Origin: Comamonadaceae bacterium | Lineage (GTDB): Bacteria; Pseudomonadota; Gammaproteobacteria; Burkholderiales; Burkholderiaceae_C | Assembly (NCBI GenBank): GCA_027484575.1 | Contig: JAIXSQ010000007.1 | Location: 186,001-250,000 of the forward strand | Reading direction: 5' to 3' | Length of the DNA: 64,000 nucleotides | Shown: piece by piece, positions 13,347 through 22,101 of the stretch | Layout: every line of letters begins with the position of its first letter | How positions within the stretch are numbered: position 1 is the stretch's first letter | Made by a program: the position numbers and the translations under genes | Notes under the pieces: model-generated | What the model saw: the letters and a program-made list of their open reading frames with translations, nothing else | The model's database searches: none | What the model was told of the DNA's origin: nothing

Positions 13347-14534
13347 CTAGGCCATGCGGCCGATGGCCGCACGCGCGCTGCGCCGGGCGGCCGCGTCCAG
13401 GGCCAGCAGGTCGCCCAGGCCCTGCAGGGCCGGGGGCGCCACGGCCTCGAGCGTGGCGAGGTTGACCGCATGGATCTGGTCGAAGCGGATGCGGCGGTCC
13501 AGGAAGGCGGCCACGCCCTCCTCGTTGGCCGCGTTCAGCACGGCCGTCGTGCCCGGCGCCGCCCGCAGCGCGTCCCAGGCCAGCTGCAGCCCGGGAAAGC
13601 GCTGGCGGTGGCCGTTGACCTCGAGCGACTCGAAGGTCATGGCCGAGAGGGTGGCGAAGTCCAGCGCCGCCGCGCCGGAGGCGATGCGCTCGGGCCAGGC
13701 CAGCCCGTAGGCGATGGGCACCCGCATGTCGGGCGTGCCCAGCTGGGCCACCACCGAATGGTCGCGGTACTGCACCATCGAATGGATGACGCTCTGCGGA
13801 TGGATCACCACGTCCAGGCGTTCGGGCGGCAGGCCGAACAGGTAGCGCGCCTCGATCACCTCGAGCGCCTTGTTCATCATCGTGGCCGAGTCGACCGAGA
13901 TCTTGCGGCCCATCACCCAGTTCGGGTGCGCGCAGGCTTGCTCGGGCGTGACCTCGCGCAGGCTGGCCGGGTCGCGGCCGCGGAACGGCCCGCCCGAGGC
14001 GGTCAGGATGATGCGGTCGACCCGCTCGGGCCAGGTGGCCGGGTCCTCGGGCAGGGACTGGAAGATGGCCGAATGCTCGCTGTCGATCGGCAGCAGCCGG
14101 GCGCCGCCCGCGCGCACCGCGTCGAGGAACAGCTCGGCGCCCACGACCAGCGCCTCCTTGTTGGCCAGCAGCAGGCGCTTGCCGGCGCGCGCGGCGGCCA
14201 GGCAGGAGGACAGGCCGGCGGCGCCGACGATGGCGGCCATGACGGTGTCGACGCCGTCGCCGGCGACCAGGGCGTCGAGCGGCGCGTCGCCGGCCAGCAC
14301 CTCGGTGGGCAGCCCCTCGGCCCGCACGCGCTCGGCCAGCTGCCGGGCGGCGCCGGGGTCGGCCATCACCGCGTGGCGCGGGCGGAACCGGGCCACCTGT
14401 TCCAGCAGGGGCTCGATGCGCGAGCCGGCCGACAGCACGGCCACCTCGAAGCGGTCGGGATGGCGGGCGACGACGTCCAGCGTGCTGGTGCCGATGGAGC
14501 CGGTGGAGCCGAGGATGGCGAGGCGCTGCTTCAT
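13347..14534 (-). CDS. dxr: 1-deoxy-D-xylulose-5-phosphate reductoisomerase
   Basis: Second step of the MEP isoprenoid pathway: converts DXP to MEP with NADPH. The N-terminal Rossmann motif is GSTGSIGTSTLDVV, metal-binding acids lie in PIDSEHSAIFQ, and the catalytic loop includes ISVDSATMMNKALEVIEA. The start is ATG 14534, overlapping the cdsA stop as ATGA; a longer open frame to 15218 is a shadow of cdsA. 395 residues, normal. ispF and ispD of the same pathway are also in this window (38152-39320). Confidence 0.97.
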   Translation of the reverse strand: MKQRLAILGSTGSIGTSTLDVVARHPDRFEVAVLSAGSRIEPLLEQVARFRPRHAVMADPGAARQLAERVRAEGLPTEVLAGDAPLDALVAGDGVDTVMAAIVGAAGLSSCLAAARAGKRLLLANKEALVVGAELFLDAVRAGGARLLPIDSEHSAIFQSLPEDPATWPERVDRIILTASGGPFRGRDPASLREVTPEQACAHPNWVMGRKISVDSATMMNKALEVIEARYLFGLPPERLDVVIHPQSVIHSMVQYRDHSVVAQLGTPDMRVPIAYGLAWPERIASGAAALDFATLSAMTFESLEVNGHRQRFPGLQLAWDALRAAPGTTAVLNAANEEGVAAFLDRRIRFDQIHAVNLATLEAVAPPALQGLGDLLALDAAARRSARAAIGRMA

Positions 14535-15385
14535 GGGCGTGCGTAGGAGGCCAGCATCAGCGCCAGCGGCAGGCTGGGCAAGAGGGCATCCACCCGGTCG
14601 AGCACGCCGCCATGGCCGGGCAGCAGGTTGCTCGAGTCCTTGAAGCCGGCGCTGCGCTTGACCAGCGACTCGACGAGGTCGCCCACGACGCTCATGGCCG
14701 CCAGGAACAGTGCGCCCAGGGCGAGTAGCCACCAGCCGGTGGCGGCCAGCCGGGTGTACAGGCTGGGCACGGCGGCGTCCCAGGCGCGGTCGCCCGCCAC
14801 CCAGGCCAGTGCCAGCACCAGCACGCCGGCCATGCCGCCCCACACGCCCTCCCAGCTCTTGCCGGGGCTGATGCCGGGCGCCAGCTTCACGCGGCTGAAC
14901 TTCAGGCCGAAGGCGCGGCCGGCGAAATAGGCGGCCACGTCGGCCATCCACACCAGCACGAGGATGGACAGCAGGAAGTTGATGCCGAGCGTGCGCGCCT
15001 GCGCGGCGGCCAGCCAGGCCAGCCACAGGGCGGCCAGGCCGCCGGCGAGCCGCAGGCTGCGGGGAATGCCGGGCCAGCCGGCCACGCCGCCGCGCAGCAG
15101 GGCCGCGCCGGCCAGCACCCAGGCGCCGCCCGCCAGCGCCCACAGCCAGGGCAGCGGCCGCTGCACCCAGCCGCTGGCCCAGGCGGCCGCACAGGCGGCC
15201 ACGCAGAGGCCGCCGCACGCGATGCAGGCGATGGGGCTGCAGCCGTTCAGGCGCGCGTACTCCCAGGCGCCCGCGCCGATCAGCACCAGCACGATGCCGA
15301 TGAAGGGCGTCGGGGTGCGCCAGAACAGCGCGGGCAGCAGCAGGGCCAGCAGCACCACCGCCGTGATCACGCGCTGCTTGAGCAT
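14531..15385 (-). CDS. cdsA: Phosphatidate cytidylyltransferase (CDP-diglyceride synthase)
   Basis: Makes CDP-diacylglycerol from CTP and phosphatidate, the branch point to all membrane phospholipids. 284 residues with about eight hydrophobic segments. The C terminus carries the family signature: SLVKRSAGFKDSSNLLPGHG followed by GVLDR. The start is ATG 15385, 7 bp after the uppS stop. Its product feeds PssA, encoded at 50262 in this window. Confidence 0.96.
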   Translation of the reverse strand: MLKQRVITAVVLLALLLPALFWRTPTPFIGIVLVLIGAGAWEYARLNGCSPIACIACGGLCVAACAAAWASGWVQRPLPWLWALAGGAWVLAGAALLRGGVAGWPGIPRSLRLAGGLAALWLAWLAAAQARTLGINFLLSILVLVWMADVAAYFAGRAFGLKFSRVKLAPGISPGKSWEGVWGGMAGVLVLALAWVAGDRAWDAAVPSLYTRLAATGWWLLALGALFLAAMSVVGDLVESLVKRSAGFKDSSNLLPGHGGVLDRVDALLPSLPLALMLASYARP

Positions 15386-15392
15386 GCGGTGA

Positions 15393-16109
15393 TCAGGCGG
15401 CCTTGCGGGCGGCCGGCTGCAGCTGGTCGGACGTGCGGCCGAAGCGGCGCTCGCGCTGCGCGTAATCGGCGATGGCGGCATCGAGCGCGGCGGCGTCGAA
15501 CTCGGGCCACAGCTTGTCGCTGAAGTACAGCTCCGAGTAGGCGGCCTGCCACAGCAGGAAGTTGCTGATGCGCTTCTCGCCGCCGGTGCGGATCAGCAGG
15601 TCGGGGTCGGGCACGTGGGCCAGCGCCATCGCCTGGTCGAGCGAGGCTTCGGTGATCGGCTCGCCGCGCGCGGCCAGGCGGGCGGCGGCCTGCGCGATGT
15701 CCCAGCGGCCACCGTAGTTGAAGCAGACGTTGAACTGCAGCCGCGTGTTGCCGGCCGTCTGGGCCTCGGCCTGCGCCAGGCCGTGGCGCACCTTGTCGGA
15801 CAGCGCCGAGCGGTCGCCCACGAAGCGGATGCTGACACCCTCGGCCTGCAGCTGCGGCACCTCGCGCGACAGCGCCACGGCCAGCAGTTCCATCAGGCCC
15901 GAGACCTCGTCGGGCGGCCGGTTCCAGTTCTCGGAGGAGAACGCGAACACGGTCAGGACCTTGACGCCGCGCTCGGCGCAGTGGCGCACGCAGGCACGCA
16001 GGGCGTCGACGCCCTTCTTGTGGCCGGCCACCCGCGGCAGGTAGCGGCGCGTGGCCCAGCGGCCGTTGCCATCCATGACGATGGCGATGTGGTACGGGAC
16101 GGTCGACAT
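15393..16109 (-). CDS. uppS: Undecaprenyl diphosphate synthase
   Basis: cis-Prenyltransferase that makes the C55 lipid carrier for peptidoglycan and O-antigen. The N terminus has IVMDGNGRWATRR with catalytic Asp13, and the C-terminal region has RTGGEKRISNFLLWQAAYSE. I use ATG 16109; a GTG at 16118 three codons upstream is in frame and also possible. 238 residues, slightly below the E. coli length of 253. Fourteen bp separate it from frr. Confidence 0.95.
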   Translation of the reverse strand: MSTVPYHIAIVMDGNGRWATRRYLPRVAGHKKGVDALRACVRHCAERGVKVLTVFAFSSENWNRPPDEVSGLMELLAVALSREVPQLQAEGVSIRFVGDRSALSDKVRHGLAQAEAQTAGNTRLQFNVCFNYGGRWDIAQAAARLAARGEPITEASLDQAMALAHVPDPDLLIRTGGEKRISNFLLWQAAYSELYFSDKLWPEFDAAALDAAIADYAQRERRFGRTSDQLQPAARKAA

Positions 16110-16123
16110 GGCGGCCACCGCGG

Positions 16124-16684
16124 TCAGACCGCCATGATCTCCTGTTCCTTGTGCTCGACCATCCGGTCGATCTCGGCGATGTGCCGGTCGGTGACCTTCT
16201 GCACGTCGGCCTCCGAGCGCTTCTGGTCGTCCTCGGACGCTTCCTTGTCCTTGACCAGCTTCTTGACGTGCTCGTTGGCGTCGCGGCGCAGGTTGCGGAT
16301 CGCGATCTTGGCGTTCTCGCCCTCGCTGCGCACCAGCTTGGTCATCTCCTTGCGGCGCTCCTCGCTCATGGGCGGCATGGGCACGCGGATCAGGTCGCCC
16401 ATCGAGGCCGGGTTCAGGCCCAGGTCGCTCTCGCGGATGGCCTTCTCGATCTTGGCCCCCATGCCCTTTTCCCAGGGCTGCACGCTGATCGTGCGGGCGT
16501 CGAGCAGCGCGACGTTGGCCACCTGGCTGATGGGCATCATCGAGCCGTAGTAGTCCACCTGCACCGTGTCGAGCAGCGCGGGGTTGGCGCGGCCGGTGCG
16601 GATCTTGGTGAGGTTGTTCTTGAACGCCGCGATGGACTGGTCCATCTTGGCTTCCATCGTCTTCTTGATGTCGGCGATGCTCAT
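16124..16684 (-). CDS. frr: Ribosome recycling factor
   Basis: Splits post-termination ribosomes together with EF-G. 186 residues, the standard length (185). Typical segments are present: [20 protein letters not shown] near residue 27, [20 protein letters not shown], and the C-terminal helical [20 protein letters not shown]. Follows pyrH by 28 bp, as in most Proteobacteria. Confidence 0.97.
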   Translation of the reverse strand: MSIADIKKTMEAKMDQSIAAFKNNLTKIRTGRANPALLDTVQVDYYGSMMPISQVANVALLDARTISVQPWEKGMGAKIEKAIRESDLGLNPASMGDLIRVPMPPMSEERRKEMTKLVRSEGENAKIAIRNLRRDANEHVKKLVKDKEASEDDQKRSEADVQKVTDRHIAEIDRMVEHKEQEIMAV

Positions 16685-16712
16685 GGGACGGTCTCTCTGT
16701 TCGCTAGGGTTC

Positions 16713-17432
16713 TCAGGCGTACACCAGCGTGCCCTCGTCCTCGCCCATCACCACGCGCTTGAGCGCGCCGTGCTTGAAGATCGAGAACACCTTGATCGGC
16801 AGCTTCTGGTCGCGGCACAGCGCGAAGGCCGTGGCGTCCATGATGCCGAGGTTCTGGGCCATCGCGTCGTCGAACGTGATGCGGTTGTAGCGCGTGGCCG
16901 ACGGATCCTTCTTGGGGTCGGCCGAGTACACGCCGTCCACCTTGGTGGCCTTGAGCACCAGCTCGGCGCCGATCTCGGCGCCGCGCAGCGCGGCCGCGGT
17001 GTCGGTGGTGAAGAAGGGGTTGCCGGTGCCGGCGGCGAAGATCACCACCTTGCCCTCTTCGAGGTACTGCAGCGCCTTGGGACGCACGTAGGGCTCGACC
17101 ACCTGCTCGATGGCGATGGCCGACATCACGCGGGCGACCAGGCCCTGCTTGTCCATGGTGTCGGCCAGGGCCAGCGCGTTCATCACGGTGGCCAGCATCC
17201 CCATGTAGTCGGCGGTGGCGCGGTCCATGCCGACCGAGCCGCCGGCGACGCCGCGGAAGATGTTGCCGCCGCCGATGACCACCGCCACCTGAACGCCGCT
17301 GTTCACCACCTCGGCGATCTCCTCGACCATGCGCACGATGGTGGCGCGGTTGATGCCGAAGGCATCGTCGCCCATCAAGGCCTCCCCGGACAGCTTCAGC
17401 AGGATGCGCTTGTGGGCGGGGGCGGCGGGCAT
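16713..17432 (-). CDS. pyrH: Uridylate kinase
   Basis: Phosphorylates UMP to UDP; a hexameric amino-acid-kinase-fold enzyme normally activated by GTP and inhibited by UTP. Key pieces: [13 protein letters not shown] at the N terminus, [28 protein letters not shown] and [12 protein letters not shown]. The start is ATG 17432 with AGGAG 8 nt upstream; an open frame extending to 17519 has no support. 239 residues. The tsf-pyrH gap (112 bp) holds a strong hairpin and a weak possible -10 (TAAACT), so part of its transcription may be independent. Confidence 0.96.
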   Translation of the reverse strand: MPAAPAHKRILLKLSGEALMGDDAFGINRATIVRMVEEIAEVVNSGVQVAVVIGGGNIFRGVAGGSVGMDRATADYMGMLATVMNALALADTMDKQGLVARVMSAIAIEQVVEPYVRPKALQYLEEGKVVIFAAGTGNPFFTTDTAAALRGAEIGAELVLKATKVDGVYSADPKKDPSATRYNRITFDDAMAQNLGIMDATAFALCRDQKLPIKVFSIFKHGALKRVVMGEDEGTLVYA

Positions 17433-17511
17433 GCGGGAGGCTCCTGGTCGTGTGACGGTGGTCGAGTTTAGCGGCCCCGACGCGCCCCGAGAGCGGCCGG
17501 CGGGGCGGGAT

Positions 17512-17535
17512 GGACCCACCCGGACGGGTGGGTCC
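17512..17535 (-). terminator. Perfect 10-bp hairpin after tsf (no U tract)
   Basis: GGACCCACCC pairs perfectly with GGGTGGGTCC across a 4-nt loop, 9 nt past the tsf stop codon. The bases after it on the minus strand are C/G-rich, so it is not a classical intrinsic terminator. It may act as a partial terminator or as a 3'-end stabiliser that lowers read-through from rpsB-tsf into pyrH. Confidence 0.5.
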
Positions 17536-17544
17536 GCAGGCGTC

Positions 17545-18435
17545 TTACGCGCCCTTGGCGGCGGCGACCTGGGCGGCCACCTCGGCGGCGAAGTCGTCCA
17601 CTTTCTTCTCGATGCCCTCGCCCACCACGTACAGGGTGAAGCCCTTGACCGAGGTGCCGGCGGCCTTGAGCATCTGCTCGACGGTCTGCTTGTCGTTCTT
17701 GACGAACGGCTGGTTGAACAGCGAGACCTCCTTGAGGTACTTCTGCACCGAGCCTTCGATCATCTTGGCGGCGATGTCGGCGGGCTTGCCCGACTCGGCG
17801 GCCTTGGCGGTGGCGACGCTGCGCTCGCGCTCGATCAGCTCGGCCGGCACGTCGGCGCTGGTCAGCGCCACGGGCTTCATGGCGGCCACGTGCATGGCCA
17901 CGTCCTTGGCGGCGGTCTCGTCGCCGTCGAACTCGACCACGACGCCGATGCGGGTGCCGTGCAGGTACGACACCAGCTTGCCGCCGCCTTCGAAGCGCTT
18001 GAAGCGGCGGAACGACATGTTCTCGCCGATCTTGCCGATCAGGCCCTTGCGCACTTCTTCCAGGGTGGGGCCGAAGCCGTCCTGGCTGTAGGCCAGCGCT
18101 CCCAGCGCGGCCACGTCGGCGGGGTTGTGCCTGGCGATCAGCTCGGCGGCGGCCTTGGCCATGGCCAGGAAGCTATCGTTCTTGGTGACGAAGTCGGTCT
18201 CGCAGTTGACTTCCAGCAGCGCGCCGGTGGTGCCCTCGATCGAGGCGGCGACGACGCCCTCGGCGGTCACGCGCGAGGCGGCCTTGCCGGCCTTGCTGCC
18301 CAGCTTGACGCGCAGGATCTCCTCGGCCTTGGCCATGTCGCCGGCGGCCTCGGCCAGGGCCTTCTTGCACTCCATCATGGGAGCGTCGGTCTTGGCGCGC
18401 AGCTCGGCGACCATGCTTGCGGTGATTGCAGCCAT
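17545..18435 (-). CDS. tsf: Elongation factor Ts
   Basis: Exchanges GDP for GTP on EF-Tu. The N-terminal UBA-like segment [19 protein letters not shown] is the family signature, followed by [15 protein letters not shown]. 296 residues, normal for Betaproteobacteria. The start is ATG 18435 with GAAAGG upstream; a longer frame to 18630 lies over rpsB. It lies 73 bp after rpsB, with an attenuator-like hairpin between them. Confidence 0.97.
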   Translation of the reverse strand: MAAITASMVAELRAKTDAPMMECKKALAEAAGDMAKAEEILRVKLGSKAGKAASRVTAEGVVAASIEGTTGALLEVNCETDFVTKNDSFLAMAKAAAELIARHNPADVAALGALAYSQDGFGPTLEEVRKGLIGKIGENMSFRRFKRFEGGGKLVSYLHGTRIGVVVEFDGDETAAKDVAMHVAAMKPVALTSADVPAELIERERSVATAKAAESGKPADIAAKMIEGSVQKYLKEVSLFNQPFVKNDKQTVEQMLKAAGTSVKGFTLYVVGEGIEKKVDDFAAEVAAQVAAAKGA

Positions 18436-18465
18436 TTGTTCGAACCTTTCAGGAATCTGGACGGT

Positions 18466-18489
18466 AAAAAGGGGCCCGAGAGCCCCCTT
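18466..18489 (-). terminator. Attenuator-like hairpin between rpsB and tsf
   Basis: On the minus strand AAGGGGGC...GCCCCTT forms a stem of about 7 bp (one bulged G) followed by a T5 run (the As at 18466-18470). It lies about 20 nt past the rpsB stop and 31 nt before tsf. A weak intrinsic terminator here would set S2 above EF-Ts; reduced read-through between these genes is known in other bacteria. The strength here is inferred. Confidence 0.55.
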
Positions 18490-18508
18490 GGATCGGCGCG
18501 CGCGCCGC

Positions 18509-19261
18509 TCAGGCGGCGGCGCCCTCCTGGACTTCGACGAACTCGTCGCTGCCTTCGGCGACGGCGCGGGCGACGTCATTGACGGCGGCGGCGCGGCCTT
18601 CCAGCACGGCGTCGGCGATGCCGCGGGCATACAGCGCCACGGCCTTGGCCGAGTCGTCGTTGCCGGGGATCACGTAGTCGATGCCCTCGGGCGAGTGGTT
18701 GGAGTCGACCACGCCCACCAGCGGGATGCCCAGCTTCTTGGCCTCGGACACGGCGATCTTGTGGAAGCCCACGTCGATCACGAAGATGGCATCGGGCAGG
18801 GTGTTCATGTCCTGGATGCCGCCGATGTCCTTCTCGAGCTTCTCCATCTCGCGGCTGAACATCAGCTGCTCTTTCTTGCTCATGGACTCCAGGCCGGCTT
18901 CCTGCTGGGCCTTCATGTCCTTCAGGCGCTTGATCGAGGTCTTGACCGTCTTGAAGTTGGTCAGCATGCCGCCCAGCCAGCGCTGGTCGACGAAGGGCAC
19001 GCCGGCGCGGCGGGCCTCGGTGGCGACGATCTCGCGCGCCTGGCGCTTGGTGCCCACCATCAGGATCGTGCCGCGGTTGACCGACAGCTGCTTCACGAAC
19101 TTCGCCGCGTCCTGGAACATCGGCATCGATTTTTCCAGGTTGATGATGTGGATCTTGTTGCGGGAACCGAAGATGAAGGGAGCCATCTTGGGGTTCCAGA
19201 AGCGGGTCTGGTGTCCGAAATGGACGCCGGCTTCCAGCATGTCGCGCATGGAGACTGCCAT
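18509..19261 (-). CDS. rpsB: 30S ribosomal protein S2
   Basis: Structural protein of the small ribosomal subunit. 250 residues beginning [20 protein letters not shown], the usual N terminus, with [16 protein letters not shown] and [19 protein letters not shown]. The start is ATG 19261 with AGGAA 9 nt upstream; the frame extends to 19402 but without support. First gene of the long minus-strand cluster, preceded by an extended -10 promoter and a leader hairpin that may be an S2 feedback site. Confidence 0.97.
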   Translation of the reverse strand: MAVSMRDMLEAGVHFGHQTRFWNPKMAPFIFGSRNKIHIINLEKSMPMFQDAAKFVKQLSVNRGTILMVGTKRQAREIVATEARRAGVPFVDQRWLGGMLTNFKTVKTSIKRLKDMKAQQEAGLESMSKKEQLMFSREMEKLEKDIGGIQDMNTLPDAIFVIDVGFHKIAVSEAKKLGIPLVGVVDSNHSPEGIDYVIPGNDDSAKAVALYARGIADAVLEGRAAAVNDVARAVAEGSDEFVEVQEGAAA

Positions 19262-19373
19262 GGGGATCGTTCCTAGGTTGGGTCTAGAATCCGCGCCGCA
19301 ATCACGGGCACCTGCTGGGGCGCCGCGACACCTGGTGGGCACGGATTCGCGATTTGTCCTGCCGTCCGGCTGG

Positions 19374-19392
19374 GCCCCACACCATGTGGGGC
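19374..19392 (-). promoter_or_regulatory. rpsB: rpsB leader hairpin (possible S2 autoregulatory element)
   Basis: A perfect 8-bp stem, GCCCCACA with TGTGGGGC around a 3-nt loop, lies in the rpsB leader about 113 nt before the start codon and about 13 nt after the predicted transcription start. S2 represses its own mRNA leader in Gammaproteobacteria; that this hairpin does the same here is inference from position only. Confidence 0.35.
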
Positions 19393-19411
19393 TGCCCGGC
19401 AAAACCGCGAG

Positions 19412-19420
19412 ATTCTAGCA
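19412..19420 (-). promoter_or_regulatory. rpsB: rpsB promoter, extended -10 (TGCTAGAAT)
   Basis: The minus strand reads TGTGCTAGAAT, a TGn extension plus TAGAAT. The region 17 bp upstream (GAGGTC) is not a -35 consensus, so this looks like an extended -10 promoter. The start point would be near 19405, giving a leader of about 145 nt. The same TGn-TAGAAT form is found at tRNA-Leu. Confidence 0.6.
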
Positions 19421-19443
19421 CAGGCCCCGCCCCCGACCTCCTC

Positions 19444-20778
19444 ATGCACGACCTCCTCGCCACCCGCGCGCTGATCGCCCGCGGGCAGTCCAGCCCGGCC
19501 GACGAACTCGCGCCCTGCCTGGAGCGCGCCGCCTCGGCGGCCCATGCCCACGCCTTCCTGCACCTCGATGCCGAGGCGGCCCGGGCGGCCGCCGCGCGGC
19601 CGGGCGTCGAACGCCTGCCGCTGGCGGGCCTGGCCGTCTCGGTCAAGGACCTGTTCGATGTCGCCGGCCAGCCCACCGCCGCCGGCTCGGCCGTGCTGGC
19701 CGGCGCGCCCCCCGCCGCTGCCGACGCCGCGGCGGTGGCGCGGCTGCGCGCGGCCGGCGCCGCGCTGCTGGGCCGCACGAACATGACCGAGTTCGCGTTC
19801 TCGGGCGTGGGCGTCAACCCGCACTTCGGCACGCCGGCCAACCCGGCCGACCCCGCCGTGCCCCGCATCCCCGGCGGCTCGTCCAGCGGCGCCGCGGTGT
19901 CGGTCGCCAGCGGCGCCGCCTTCGTGGGCCTGGGCTCGGACACCGGCGGCTCGATCCGCATCCCGGCCGCGCTGTGCGGCATCGTGGGCTTCAAGAGCAC
20001 CCAGCGGCTGGTCCCGCTGGACGGCGCCCTGCCGCTGTCCACCACGCTGGACACCGCCTGCGCCATGACCCGCTCGGTGCGCGACGCGGTCGCGGTGCAC
20101 GAGGTGCTGGCCGGCCGCACGGTCGCCCTGCCCGGCAAGCCGCTGGCCCAGCGCCGCTTCGCGGTGGTGCGCACGCAGTTGCTCGACGGCCTGGACCTGC
20201 ACGTGGCGCGCGCGTTCGAGGCGGCGCTGCGGGTGCTGCGCGACGCAGGGGCCCGCCTGGAGGAAATCGACCTGCCCTGCATCGGCGACCTCGCCGGCCT
20301 GCAGGCCACGGGCGGCTTCACCGCGGCCGAGAGCTACGCGTGGCACCGCGACCTGCTGGCCGCGCACGGCGACGGCTACGACCCCCGCGTGCGCACCCGC
20401 ATCGCGCGCGGCGAGGCGATCCGCGCCTGGGAGTACCTGGCGCTGCACCGGGCCCGCGCCGGGTGGATCGCCCGCATGGGCGACGCACTGGCCGGCTTCG
20501 ATGCCGCCCTGTCGCCCACCGTGCCCATCGTCGCGCCGCCGATCGCCGAGGTGGCACCCGGCGCCGGGCGCGACGAGGCCTTCTTCCGCACCAACGCCCT
20601 GCTGCTGCGCAACCCCAGCGTGGTCAACATGCTCGATGGCTGCGGGCTGTCCCTGCCCTGCCAGCCTCCGGGCAGCCTGCCGGTGGGCCTGATGCTGTGG
20701 CACGGCGCGCTGCACGACGACACCATCCTCGACTGCGGCCTCGCCGTCGAGGCCGCCCTGGCCGCCGGCCGGGCCTGA
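19444..20778 (+). CDS. Amidase signature family hydrolase
   Basis: A 444-residue amidase-signature enzyme with the full Ser-cisSer-Lys triad: Lys68 in AVSVKDLFD, cis-Ser146 in PGGSSSGAAVS and nucleophile Ser170 in GSDTGGSIRIPAALCG. Spacing between the two serines is the usual 24. It hydrolyses a carboxamide, but the substrate cannot be told; no GatB or GatC lies beside it, so it is unlikely to be GatA. The start is ATG 19444; an upstream in-frame ATG at 19354 would add 30 unconserved residues and lie over the rpsB leader. Sixteen bp separate it from the dadA-like gene, so the pair is probably co-transcribed. Confidence 0.88.
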   Translation: MHDLLATRALIARGQSSPADELAPCLERAASAAHAHAFLHLDAEAARAAAARPGVERLPLAGLAVSVKDLFDVAGQPTAAGSAVLAGAPPAAADAAAVARLRAAGAALLGRTNMTEFAFSGVGVNPHFGTPANPADPAVPRIPGGSSSGAAVSVASGAAFVGLGSDTGGSIRIPAALCGIVGFKSTQRLVPLDGALPLSTTLDTACAMTRSVRDAVAVHEVLAGRTVALPGKPLAQRRFAVVRTQLLDGLDLHVARAFEAALRVLRDAGARLEEIDLPCIGDLAGLQATGGFTAAESYAWHRDLLAAHGDGYDPRVRTRIARGEAIRAWEYLALHRARAGWIARMGDALAGFDAALSPTVPIVAPPIAEVAPGAGRDEAFFRTNALLLRNPSVVNMLDGCGLSLPCQPPGSLPVGLMLWHGALHDDTILDCGLAVEAALAAGRA

Positions 20779-20794
20779 GGGAGCACAGCCCACC

Positions 20795-22069
20795 GTGCGG
20801 ATCGCCGTCATCGGCGCCGGGATCATCGGCGTCACCACTGCCTACGAACTGGCCACCGATGGCCATGCCGTCACTGTCTACGAGCGCCACGGCGCCGCCG
20901 CCGAGGAGACCAGCTTCGCGAATGCCGGCGTGGTCGCCCCGGGCTACGTCACGCCCTGGGCGGCGCCGGGCATGGCCGGCAAGGTGCTGCACTCGCTGTT
21001 CGCCCGCCACGGCGCCGTCAAGCTCGGCTGGCCGCTCACGCCGCAGGAGCTGGGCTGGATGTGGCGCTGGGCGCGCGCCGGCCGCCTGGAGACCTACCTG
21101 GCCAACCGCGCGCGCATGCAGCGGCTGGCCTTCTTCAGCCGCGAGCGGCTGCACTGGCTGGCCGACACGCTGCAGCTGTCCTTCGACCGCAGCCCCGGCT
21201 ACGTGGTGCTGCTGCGCGGCGAGAAGGAGCGCCGGCTGGTCGAGCCCAGCCTGCAGGTGCTGCGCGAGGCCGGGGTCACCTTCCGCGAGATCGACCCCGC
21301 CGCCACCCGCGTGCTCGAGCCCGCGCTGAACCCGGACACGCCCTTCCTCGGCGCGATCCACCTGCCCGATGACGAGGTGGGGAACTGCCGCCAGTTCGCG
21401 CTGCTGCTCAAGGACGCGGCGCGCGCGGCGGGCGCGCGGTTCGTCTTCAACGCCGTGGTCGAACCGCTTGATGCGGCGGCGCCGGCGCGGCTGCGCGTGC
21501 GGCGCGCCGGCGAGGAGGACGCGCGCGAGGAACCGTTCGACGCCGTCGTCGTCTGCGCGGGCGTCGAGTCGGCCCGCCTGCTGCGGCCGGTGGGCCTGCG
21601 CATCCCGCTCGTGCCCGTGTGGGGCTACTCGGTCAGCGCGCCGATCCACGAACCGCTGAACGCGCCCCGCAGCGCGCTGATGGACGAGCGCTACAAGGTC
21701 GCGGTGACACGGCTGGGCCGCCGCGTGCGCGTGGCCGGCAGCGCCGAGATCGGTGGCAGCCCGGGCCACAAGCGCGCCGCGGCGCTGCAGACCCTGTACC
21801 GCGTGCTGCAGGACTGGTTCCCCGGCGCCACGCAGCTGTCCAACCGCAGCGTCGCGGCGCAGGAGTGGAAGGGCGCCCGGCCGATGCTGCCCGACGGTCC
21901 GCCGGTGCTGGGTGCCAGCGGCGTGCCCGGCGTGTGGCTCAACCTCGGCCACGGCTCCAGCGGCTGGGCGCTGGCCTGCGGCAGCGCCCGTGCCGTCGCC
22001 GACCTGATGTCCGGGCGCGCCCCGCTGGTGGACCTCGAGGGCCTGGGCATCGAGCGCCTGCAGGGCTGA
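20795..22069 (+). CDS. dadA: D-amino acid dehydrogenase (DadA-type FAD oxidoreductase)
   Basis: FAD-dependent oxidase/dehydrogenase of the DAO family, expected to deaminate D-amino acids to 2-oxo acids and pass electrons to the respiratory chain. The N-terminal dinucleotide motif is RIAVIGAGIIGVTTAYELA, followed by the DadA-like segment SFANAGVVAPGYVTPWAAPG. NLGHGSSGWALACGSA near the C terminus is the FAD-closing motif. 424 residues fits DadA (410-435). Starts at GTG 20795. Location next to an amidase suggests use of amides or amino acids, but no transporter or racemase is adjacent. Confidence 0.82.
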   Translation: MRIAVIGAGIIGVTTAYELATDGHAVTVYERHGAAAEETSFANAGVVAPGYVTPWAAPGMAGKVLHSLFARHGAVKLGWPLTPQELGWMWRWARAGRLETYLANRARMQRLAFFSRERLHWLADTLQLSFDRSPGYVVLLRGEKERRLVEPSLQVLREAGVTFREIDPAATRVLEPALNPDTPFLGAIHLPDDEVGNCRQFALLLKDAARAAGARFVFNAVVEPLDAAAPARLRVRRAGEEDAREEPFDAVVVCAGVESARLLRPVGLRIPLVPVWGYSVSAPIHEPLNAPRSALMDERYKVAVTRLGRRVRVAGSAEIGGSPGHKRAAALQTLYRVLQDWFPGATQLSNRSVAAQEWKGARPMLPDGPPVLGASGVPGVWLNLGHGSSGWALACGSARAVADLMSGRAPLVDLEGLGIERLQG

Positions 22070-22072
22070 GCC

Positions 22073-22089
22073 GCGGGGCGCGGCCCCGC
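22073..22089 (+). terminator. U-less hairpin between dadA-like gene and nnr
   Basis: GCGGGGC and GCCCCGC pair perfectly over a 3-nt loop, 3 nt after the stop at 22069 and 12 nt before the nnr start. It covers the place where an nnr ribosome-binding site would sit, and no clear Shine-Dalgarno is seen there, so it could affect translation of nnr as well as mRNA decay. Confidence 0.4.
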
Positions 22090-22101
22090 TACGATGGCCG
22101 C

